Shown: one piece after another, positions 53,153 to 62,400 of the stretch
How the letters are laid out: every line of letters starts with the position of its first letter
Position numbering within the stretch: position 1 is the stretch's first letter
DNA from: Archivesica marissinica
Taxonomy: Eukaryota > Mollusca > Bivalvia > Venerida > Vesicomyidae
NCBI GenBank assembly: GCA_014843695.1
Contig: CM026390.1
Span: 1,837,114-1,901,113 of the forward strand
Length of the DNA: 64,000 bases
Direction: 5' to 3'
The notes under the pieces: generated by a model
The model's database searches: none
Told to the model about the DNA's origin: nothing
What the model saw: only the letters and a program-made list of their open reading frames with translations
Program-made: the position numbers and the translations under genes

Positions 53153-54170
53153 AACCCATCACTGTTTCTACGCTGGGTGAGCCCACACAGATATAAATAA
53201 ACAATCCATCACTGTTTCTACGCTGGGTGAGCCCACACAGATATAAATAAACAACCCACCACTGTTTCTACGCTGGGTGAGAAACGCCCCACGCAGATAT
53301 AAATAAACAACCAATCACTGTTTCTACACTGGGCGAGCCCACGCAGATATAAATAAACAACCCATCACTGTTTCTACGCTGAGTGAGCCCACACATATAT
53401 AAATAAACAACCCATCACTCTTTCTACGCTGGGTGAGCCCACACAGATATAAATAAACAACCCGCACCACCACCCACACATATAAATAAACAACCCACAC
53501 CACCACCCACACAAAAAAAAACAACCCATCACTGTTTCTACGCTGGGTGAGCCCACACAGATATAAATAAACAACCCATCACTGTTTCTACGCTGGGTGA
53601 GCCCACACAGATATAAATAAACAACCCATCACTGTTTCTACGCTGGGTGAGCCCACACAGATATAAATAAACAACCCATCACTGTTTCTACGCTGGGTGA
53701 GCCCACACAGATATAAATAAACAACCCATCACTGTTTCTACGCTGGGTGAGCCCACACAGATATAAATAAACAACCCATCACTGTTTCTACGCTGGGTGA
53801 GCCCACACAGATATAAATAAACAACCCATCACTGTTTCTACGCTGGGTGAGCCCACACAGATATAAATAAACAACCCATCACTGTTTCTACGCTGGGTGA
53901 GCCCACACAGATATAAATAAACAACCCATCACTGTTTCTACGCTGGGTGAGCCCACACAGATATAAATAAACAACCCATCACTGTTTCTACGCTGGGTGA
54001 GCCCACACAGATATAAATAAACAACCCATCACTGTTTCTACGCTGGGTGAGCCCACACAGATATAAATAAACAACCCATCACTGTTTCTACGTTGGGTGA
54101 GCCCACGCAGATATAAATAAACAACCCACCACTGTTTTACGCTGAGTGAGAAACGCCCCAGAAGATATAA
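53153..54170. repeat. 50-bp minisatellite array, about 20 copies
   Basis: Unit of 50 bp containing CCATCACTGTTTCTACGCTG and GATATAAATAAACAAC. A deviant segment with CACCACCCACACA interrupts at about 53463-53520. To its right about ten copies are identical by eye. To its left copies carry substitutions and a GAAACGCCCC insertion. Confidence 0.96.
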
Positions 54171-54487
54171 ATGAAAAACAACCTATATTGCGTCGAAATT
54201 TTATTTTTTCCAATTTAAGCTTTTACGCCAAGTTTTAAAATATGAACTACTTTTGCTTATTTCTAAACAGAGATGGAAGGCTCCTAAATAACTATGCATA
54301 GATCACTGGGCCTAAAAGTAAAACACCCTACATTTACGAGTACCTAGTTTGATTAGTAGAGACGATCATATTGTGACTACGACATGGTTGGTTTGTCAAC
54401 TTTTCTTGACTTGGTTTAATTCCACCCGCTCTACTGGTACCCGCACACATGGTTCGAGCAACAGTTGAAACGGCCATTGTGGCGGAC
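54171..54487. other. Unique stretch, nothing recognised
   Basis: AT-rich sequence between two arrays. I see no exon, tRNA-like head or terminal repeat. Confidence 0.6.
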
Positions 54488-55775
54488 CTGGTGGTATTTG
54501 GCTAGGTTAATTATGAGCGGAACTGGTTGTAATTAGCTAGGTTGATTATGAGCGGAACTGGTGGTATTTAGCTAGGTTAATTATGAGCGGAACTGGTGGT
54601 ATTTAGCTAGGTGGATTATGAGCGGAACTAGTGGTATTTAGCTAGGTGGATTATGAGCGGAACTGGTGGTAATTAGCTAGGTTGATTATGAGCGGAACTG
54701 GTGGTATTTAGCTAGGTTGATTATGAGCGGAACTGGTGGTAGTTAGCTAGGTTAATTATGAGCGGAACTTGTGGTATTTAGCTAGGTTAATTATGAGCGG
54801 AACTGGTGGTATTTAGCTAGGTTGATTATGAGCGGAACTAGTGGTATTTAGCTAGGTTGATTATGAGCGGAACTGGTGGTAATTAGCTAGGTTGATTATG
54901 AGCGGAACTGGTGGTAATTAGCTAGGTTGATTATGAGCGGAACTGGTGGTATTTAGCTAGGTTGATTATGAGCGGAACTGGTGGTATTTGGCTAGGTTGA
55001 TTATGAGCGGAACTGGTTGTATTTGGCTAGGTTAATTATGAACGGAACTGGTTGTATTTGGCTAGGTTGATTATGAGCGGAACTGGTGGTATTTGACTAG
55101 GTTGATTATGAGCGGAACTAGTGGTATTTAGCTAGGTTGATTATGAGCGGAACTGGTGGTATTTGGCTATGTTAATTATGAGCGGAACTGGTGGTATTTG
55201 GCTAGGTTAATTATGAGCGGAACTGGTGGTATTTGGCTATGTTAATTATGAGCGGAACTGGTGGTATTTAGCTAGGTGGATTATGAGCGGAACTGGTGGT
55301 ATTTTGCTAGGTTGATTATGAGCGGAACTGGTGGTATTTAGCTAGGTTGATTATGAGCGGAACTGGTGGTATTTAGCTAGGTGGATTATGAGCGGAACTG
55401 GTGGTATTTAGCTAGGTTAATTATGAGCGGAACTGGTGGTATTTAGCTAGGTTGATTATGAGCGGAACTGGTGGTATTTAGCTAGGTTAATTATGAGCGG
55501 AACTGGTGGTATTTAGCTAGGTGGATTATGAGCGGAACTGGTGGTATTTAGCTATGTTAATTATGAGCGGAACTGGTGGTATTTGGCTATGTTAATTATG
55601 AGCGGAACTGGTGGTATTTAGCTAGGTTGATTATGAGCGGAACTGGTGGTATTTAGCTAGGTTGATTATGAGCAGAACTGGTGGTATTTACTAGGTTGAT
55701 TATGAGCGGAACTAGTGGTATTTAGCTAGGTGGATTATGAGCGGAACTAGTGGTATTTAGCTAGGTGGATTATGA
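54488..55775. repeat. 35-bp minisatellite array, about 37 copies
   Basis: Unit of 35 bp containing TTATGAGCGGAACTGGTGG and TATTTAGCTAGGTTGA. Variants are AACTAGTGG, TAATTAGC, TTTGGC, GGTTAATT and GGTGGATT in mixed order, with small recurring groups. It ends about 30 bp before a family B SINE. Confidence 0.96.
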
Positions 55776-55807
55776 GTTTGGTTAAATTAATGTAGTAATC
55801 TAACAAG

Positions 55808-56008
55808 CAGAGCAATGGGAAATTAATCGTTCACTTCAAATCTCTTGCCCTTCACCGATGCAGGTTCGAATCCCATTGGTGGTGGTGGATTTGGTGGTGG
55901 TGGTGGTGAAGGTCAGTCGTTGGTTCTACCCGGGTGCCCATCTGTGACTGAAACACGGCTGAAATATGACCTAAACTGTTGGTGAGACATTAAACTAGAA
56001 AGACAACA
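55808..56008 (+). mobile_element. SINE family B, copy 3
   Basis: A perfect B-box GGTTCGAATCCC at 55862-55873 is followed by a GGTGGT-rich run. The body then has GTTGGTTCTACCCGGGTGCC and CATCTGTGACTGAAACACGG. The same body words occur on the minus strand at 37449-37654. The A-box end is poorly preserved. Confidence 0.65.
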
Positions 56009-56552
56009 GTTACAGCTGCAGTCAAGACTGGATATATTGCATCATATACTGGCACAAACAATCAACTGTGCACGTGCCTAAGAGGTATATATTTATATCC
56101 ATTTAGAAAATATATATAGGCAAATTAACTAAACGCGCCTAACTATTGAGTAAATTAGTGCAATGCTTGAAGGATTATTTTCTTCACTTAGTAAAATCTA
56201 TAATTCTAAAATTTGTTTCGAAAAAGTAACGCTCAATATAAAAGTGCACAGTTTTTTATAGGCTTATAATTATGCACGTGTTCGGAACGGACTCCCATTA
56301 CGCCCTATGGTATCATGTTACATTGTTGCATCATGTCATGTAGTCACAAATCGACATAAATGATGCCACGATGCAGAGACGTCCCGTTGACATTCGTACA
56401 TCTCTATTTTGACGCCGGCATTAATGCATATCCGGCACAAGAGTAGTTAATCTTATGAAACAATTTCGTGATGACGTTTGTGTGGTGTTGGTTATTTCCA
56501 AATGTTTACTTTCCAGTCTGTATTGTCTTTCACTTTCCATTTTCTCTGATGC
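56009..56552. other. Downstream flank of the collagen-type gene
   Basis: Unique AT-rich DNA lying 3' of the minus-strand stop codon at 56553. It may contain the 3' untranslated region. I see no canonical AATAAA on the minus strand, only an AATACA variant about 35 bp beyond the stop. Confidence 0.5.
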
Positions 56553-57262
56553 TTAACCTTTCTTGTTATAGCCTTGTCTGATGGCCATCGCCCGTGCAGC
56601 GTACTTGGTTTGTATCGGGGCCGCTGGATACATAGGGGCGTATTTCGATCGGGAAGGGGCATTGTAAACGAATCTAGGAGCGGCTGCATTCTTGTGATAT
56701 CCCCCTAAAGCATAGGCGTAGTGCGCAGGATAGGCGAGTCCTGGTGAACCCCTAAGTCCATTTTCCCCGGTGTCCCCTTGATCACCTCTCTGCCCTTTAG
56801 AACCTGGAATTCCATGACCACCCTGTCCTCCAACAGGGCCCTCGTATCCCTTTGGCCCCGGTTGTCCTGGTGGTCCCCTAAGTCCGTTAGCGCCTTCCAC
56901 ACCCTGCAGTCCTGGACTACCCGTTGCTCCCGTAAATCCCCTGTAACCTTTCTGGCCGTTATATCCAAACGCTCCCATAAATCCTAAATGACCCATGTTT
57001 CCTTTCTGCCCCACAAGTCCGTCTTGTCCAGGAGGTCCTTGAAGCCCCTCCCCGCCCCAGTCGCCTCTGATGCCTGGAAATCCCGTGAAACCTAATTCTC
57101 CCTTAATACCTGGGTATCCATATGGTCCTGGTGGACCATCAACGCCTGGCATGCCATAGGATCCAGGTGGTCCAGTGCCTCCGATAGACCCTTTCTGCCC
57201 TTTGTCTCCTTCATATCCACGTTGTCCTTGGTAGCCAGATCTACCAGGCTGTCCAGGGGGTC
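56553..57262 (-). CDS. Collagen-like protein, last visible exon
   Basis: Encodes a secreted-type triple-helical protein segment. After a splice acceptor (GCGTTGTAG ending at 57263) the exon opens in phase 1 and completes a glycine codon begun in the preceding exon. It carries 59 unbroken Gly-X-Y triplets, then a 59-residue tail rich in Tyr, Ala and basic residues (AYPAHYAYALGG to YNKKG) and a TAA at 56553. Tyrosine is unusually frequent in X and Y positions (GYQ, GYE, GSY, GPY, GYP, GYN, GYR). GPP triplets are present, suiting prolyl hydroxylation. No fibrillar C-propeptide, C4, C1q or other trimerising domain is visible, so this is not a classical fibrillar or basement-membrane chain. A weak donor-like GTTAAG overlaps the last codon, so a further exon is possible. 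Confidence 0.85.
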
Positions 57263-57325
57263 CTACAACGCAATACACATTACATATTACATACATATAT
57301 TGAAATTAGATATATAATATATATG

Positions 57326-57503
57326 CAGCCAACCCTGTCTTAAGCACACAGCCAAGGGAGACAGAGAAAGTGGCTGCTTAGCATAGGTAGCTGCTTAATA
57401 GAGGTCAAATATATAATAAAACAACCGATTGAGAATCTGGAAACTAGCTGCTTAGTACAGGTTGGCTGCTAAATGGAGGTGACCACTAACACAGGTTTGA
57501 CTG
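57326..57503. mobile_element. MITE-like element in the collagen intron
   Basis: 178 bp bounded by imperfect terminal inverted repeats: CAGCCAACCCTGTCTT at the left, and at the right the reverse complement of CAGTCAAACCTGTGTT, matching at 13 of 16 positions. It is flanked by TATG on both sides (57322-57325, 57504-57507), a plausible target-site duplication. Inside are repeated words GGCTGCTTA and AGCTGCTTA. It is non-coding. It resembles a short repeat I associate with mollusc genomes, but I cannot name it. Confidence 0.65.
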
Positions 57504-57844
57504 TATGTCATAATGTGTGTATGTAATACGAGGGAACGCTTGTACCGCGTATAGATAACATGTACGACGCATGCGTAGACAAAATATACATGAAAAAGGA
57601 CGTAAAGCGTGCAAATCAATTGATCACAGTTTATAAATTAAACGATGTCACCGTTATGGACTTGTTCACGGCATCCGATTGATCACACAGATGCTTTATG
57701 AAATAATACAATTTATCAAGCGCTTTGATTCTCGATGATACAGCAAATTATCCCAGTATATCTGTAAATGATAGTTATAGCACGCTGGTATTGTGTACAC
57801 ACATCAGCAATGACAACATTTATTCCGCAGCTTCAAATTTATAA

Positions 57845-58817
57845 AACAATAAGTATATGTGACAATAAGTATGTGTGACAATAAGTATGCGTGACAATAA
57901 GTATGTGTGACAATAAGTATGTGTGACAATAAGTATGCATGACAATAAGTATGTGCGACAATAAGTATGTGTGACAATAAGTATGTGTGACAATAAGTAT
58001 GTGTGACAATAAGTATGTGTGACAATAAGTATGCATGACAATAAGTATGCGTGACAATAAGTATGTGTGACAATAAGTATGCGTGACAATGCGTATGTGT
58101 GACAATAAGTATGCGTGACAATAAGTAGTGTGACAATAAGTATGTGTGACAATACGTATGTGTGACAATAAGTATGCGTGACAATAAGTATTGTCACAAT
58201 AAGTATTGTCACAATAAGTATGCATGACAATAAGTATGTGCGACGATAAGTATGCGTGACAATAAGTATGTGTGACAATAAGTATGCGTGACAATGCGTA
58301 TGTGTGACAATAAGTATGCATGACAATAAGTAGTGTGACAATAAGTATGCGTGACAATACGTATGCGTGACAATAAGTATGTGTGACAATAAGTATGTGT
58401 GACAATAAGTATGTGTGACAATAAGTATGTGTGACAATAAGTATGCGTGACAATAAGTATGCGTGACAATAAGTATGTGTGACAATAAGTATTGTCACAA
58501 TAAGTATGCATGACAATAAGTATGTGCGACGATAAGTATGCGTGACAATAAGTATGTGTGACAATAAGTATGCGTGACAATGCGTATGTGTGACAATAAG
58601 TATGCATGACAATAAGTAGTGTGACAATAAGTATGCGTGACAATACGTATGCGTGACAATAAGTGTGTGTGACAATAAGTATGTGTGACAATAAGTATGT
58701 GTGACAATAAGTATGTGTGACAATAAGTATGCGTGACAATAAGTATGCGTGACAATAAGTATGTGTGACAATAAGTATGTGTGGCAATAGGTATGCGTGA
58801 CAATAAGTATGTGTGAA
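57845..58817. repeat. 16-bp array within the collagen intron, about 61 copies
   Basis: Unit GACAATAAGTATGTGT with GTATGCGT and GTATGCAT variants and a few shortened units (GTAGTGTGAC, TATTGTCACAAT). A marker group starting TATTGTCACAATAAG at 58204 recurs at 58490, a duplication of about 286 bp. The array stops 27 bp before the exon donor, so it nearly reaches the splice site. Confidence 0.95.
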
Positions 58818-58844
58818 TTCGAGAAATAATGTAACACATGGTAC

Positions 58845-58979
58845 CATTTGGTCCCGGGGGTCCGACAGGGACCTCGCTAGTTGGTATTATCCTGCCTGCT
58901 AGCACGGGCGCTGTGTGCATCTTCAATCCCGGGCCAGGCTGAAATAATACGTGGCGCTTTTGGCGGCTGTACATATCAG
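58845..58979 (-). CDS. Collagen-like protein, upstream exon with furin-type site
   Basis: A 135-bp exon on the minus strand between acceptor TTATATTTTCAG (ending 58980) and donor at 58844. It is a phase 1-1 exon of 45 codons. The peptide begins DMYSRQKRHVLFQPGPG, passes through a non-collagenous stretch and ends VGPPGPN plus the first base of a Gly codon, so the triple helix starts here. RQKR fits the furin consensus R-X-K/R-R, which suggests that an N-terminal propeptide is removed just upstream of the helix. With the next exon the visible protein is about 280 residues, including 61 Gly-X-Y triplets. A signal peptide must lie in an unseen upstream exon. Confidence 0.8.
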
Positions 58980-59122
58980 CTGAAAATATAAATAACAACT
59001 AGTAGGTATGTGTCATACAGCTGTCACATGTCCTGTTTGAATCCAGACTAGTAGGTTGTCACATAGACTTGTCACGTATTTTATATGACGACGTTTGACA
59101 CAATTACAATTGGTATACATAC

Positions 59123-59167
59123 TAAACGGCTCATAGAAGGGCACTGAGGAACAAGTATTGCTGGTAT
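59123..59167 (-). CDS. Possible further upstream exon of the collagen-like gene (start uncertain)
   Basis: A strong donor GTATGT begins at 59122 on the minus strand, in phase 1 with respect to a frame reading SSVPFYEPF. The next acceptor (58980) also needs phase 1, and the implied intron is 143 bp with consensus ends, so the end of this exon is reasonably supported. The 5' boundary is not: acceptors are possible at 59168 (GGTTCAG) or 59144 (TTCCTCAG). The same frame also stays open through the 24-bp array at 59187-59366 up to an ATG at 59384. Function is unknown. No signal peptide is seen. Confidence 0.3.
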
Positions 59168-59186
59168 CTGAACCCGGCACCACCGA

Positions 59187-59366
59187 CCTCCGTATGTCAG
59201 CTGGATACCTTCCTCGTATGCCAGCTGGATACCTTCCTCGTATGCCAGCTGGATACCTTCCTCGCATGCCAGCTGGATACCTTCCTCGCATGCCAGCTGG
59301 ATACCTTCCTCGCATGCCAGCTGGATACCATCCTCGAATGACAGCTGGATACCTTCCTCGTATGAA
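59187..59366. repeat. 24-bp tandem repeat, about seven and a half copies
   Basis: Unit of 24 bp (8 codons), CCTCGTATGCCAGCTGG plus ATACCTT, with CGCATG and CGAATGACAG variants. On the minus strand it reads repeats of RGRYPAG(M/I) in the frame that continues into the possible exon at 59123-59167. It may be coding or just another minisatellite. Confidence 0.93.
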
Positions 59367-59429
59367 ATCAATCGCCCGCCCCATTCAAAATGACAGCGAT
59401 GAGGGGGAGGGTATGTGATTTGAAGTCAA

Positions 59430-62400
59430 CGGCCGTAACCACTCGGCAGTGTATTATAGTATCGTACGTGGGGCGATCAATATACGACAGTAACCACTCG
59501 GCAGTGTATTATAGTATCCTACTTGGGGCATTCAATATACGACATTAACCACTCGACAGTGTATTATAGTATCCTACGTGGTACATTCAATATACGACAT
59601 TAACCACTCGGCAGTGTATTATAGTATCCTACGTGGGGCATTCAATATACGACATTAACCACTCGACAGTGTATTATAGTATCGTACGTGGGGCATTCAA
59701 TATACGACATTAACCACTCGACAGTGTATTATAGTATCGTACGTGGGGCATTCAATATACGACATTAACCACTCGACAGTGTATTATAGTATCCTACGTG
59801 GTACATTCAATATACGACATTAACCACTCGACAGTGTATTATAGTGTCGTACGTGGGGCATTCAATATACGACATTAACCACTCGACAGTGTATTATAGT
59901 ATCCTACGTGGGGCGATCAATATACGACATTAACCACTCGGCAGTGTATTATAGTATCGTACGTGGGGCATTCAATATACGACATTAACCACTCGACAGT
60001 GTATTATAGTATCCTACGTGGGGCGATCAATATACGACATTAACCACTCGGCAATGTATTATAGTATCCTACGTGGGGCATTCAATATACGACATTAACC
60101 ACTCGGCAGTGTATTATAGTATCCTACGTGGGGCATTCAATATACGACATTAACCACTCGGCAGTGTATTATAGTATCCTACGTGGGGCGATCAATATAC
60201 GACATTAACCACTTGGCAGTGTATTATAGTATCCTACGTGGGGCATTCAATATACGACATTAACCACTCGGCAGTGTATTATAGTATCGTACGTGGGGCA
60301 TTCAATATACGACATTAACCACACGGCAGTGTATTATACTATCCTACGTGGGGCGATCAATATACGACATTAACCACTCGGCAGTGTATTATAGTATCCT
60401 ACGTGGGGCATTCAATATACGACATTAACCACTCGGCAGTGTATTATAGTATCGTACGTGGGGCATTCAATATACGACATTAACCACTCGACAGTGTATT
60501 ATAGTATCGTACGTGGGGCATTCAATATACGACATTAACCACTCGACAGTGTATTATAGTATCGTACGTGGGGCATTCAATATACAACATTAACCACTCG
60601 GCAATGTATTATAGTATCGTACGTGGGGCATTCAATATACGACATTAACCACTCGACAGTGTATTATAGTATCGTACGTGGGGCATTCAATATACGACAT
60701 TAACCACTCGGCAGTGTATTATAGTATCCTACGTGGGACATTCAATATACGACATTAACCACTCGACAGTGTATTATAGTATTCTACGTGGGGCGATCAA
60801 TATACGACATTAACCACTCGACAGTGTATTATAGTATCGTACGTGGGGCATTCTATATACGACATTAACCACTCGGCAGTGTATTATAGTATCGTACTTG
60901 GGGCATTCAATATACGACATTAACCACTCGACAGTGTATTATAGTATCGTACGTGGGGCATTCAATATACGACATTAACCACTCGGCAGTGTATTATAGT
61001 ATCCTACGTGGTACATTCAATATACGACATTAACCACTCGACAGTGTATTATAGTATCCTACGTGGGGCATTCAATATACGACATTAACCACTCGGCAGT
61101 GTGTTATACTATCCTACGTGGGGCGATCAATATACGACATTAACCACTCGGCAGTGTATTATACTATCCTACGTGGGGCGATCAATATACGACATTAACC
61201 ACTCGACAGTGTATTATAGTATCGTACGTGGGGCATTCAATATACGACATTAACCACTCGACAGTGTATTATAGTATCGTACGTGGGGCATTCAATATAC
61301 GACATTAACCACTCGACAGTGTATTATAGTATCCTACGTGGTACATTCAATATACGACATTAACCACTCGACAGTGTATTATAGTGTCGTACGTGGGGCA
61401 TTCAATATACGACATTAACCACTCGGCAGTGTATTATAGTATCCTACGTGGGGCGATCAATATACGACATTAACCACTCGACAGTGTATTATAGTATCCT
61501 ACGTGGGGCGATCAATATACGACATTAACCACTCGACAGTGTATTATAGTATCGTACGTGGGGCATTCAATATACGACATTAACCACTCGACAGTGTATT
61601 ATAGTATCGTACGTGGGGCATTCAATATACGACATTAACCACTCGGCAGTGTATTATAGTATCCTACGTGGGACATTCAATATACGACATTAACCACTCG
61701 ACAGTGTATTATAGTATTCTACGTGGGGCGATCAATATACGACATTAACCACTCGACAGTGTATTATAGTATCGTACGTGGGGCATTCTATATACGACAT
61801 TAACCACTCGGCAGTGTATTATAGTATCGTACTTGGGGCATTCAATATACGACATTAATCACTCGACAGTGTATTATAGTATCGTACGTGGGGCATTCAA
61901 TATACGACATTAACCACTCGGCAGTGTATTATAGTATCCTACGTGGTACATTCAATATACGACATTAACCACTCGACAGTGTATTGTAGTATCGTACGTG
62001 GGGCATTCAATATACGACATTAACCACTCGACAGTGTATTATAGTATCCTACGTGGTACATTCAATATACGACATTAACCACTCGACAGTGTATTATAGT
62101 GTCGTACGTGGGGCATTCAATATACGACATTAACCACTCGGCAGTGTATTATAGTATCCTACGTGGGGCGATCAATATACGACATTAACCACTCGACAGT
62201 GTATTATAGTATCCTACGTGGGGCGATCAATATACGACATTAACCACTCGACAGTGTATTATAGTATCCTACGTGGGGCGATCAATATACGACATTAACC
62301 ACTCGGCAGTGTATTATAGTATCCTACGTGGGGCATTCAATATACGACATTAACCACTCGACAGTGTATTATAGTATCGTACGTGGGGCATTCAATATAC

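Larger units (their letters stand above)
57263..58844 (-). other. Collagen-gene intron, phase 1, 1582 bp
   Basis: Minus-strand donor AAATG-GTACCATG at 58844 and acceptor GCGTTGTAG at 57263. Joining the flanking exons restores GGA (Gly) and keeps the Gly-X-Y register exactly, which confirms both splice sites. The intron carries a 16-bp array and a MITE-like element. Confidence 0.8.

Noticed and set aside
53324..53574. Hydrophobic minus-strand ORFs (VWVVVWVVYLY type) that look like membrane segments
   Set aside because: They read the CACCACCCACACA-containing deviant part of the 50-bp array.
56778..56987. Plus-strand 69-codon ORF and an alternative minus-frame 87-codon ORF across the collagen exon
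   Set aside because: These are shadows of the Gly-X-Y frame, which has a confirmed splice register.
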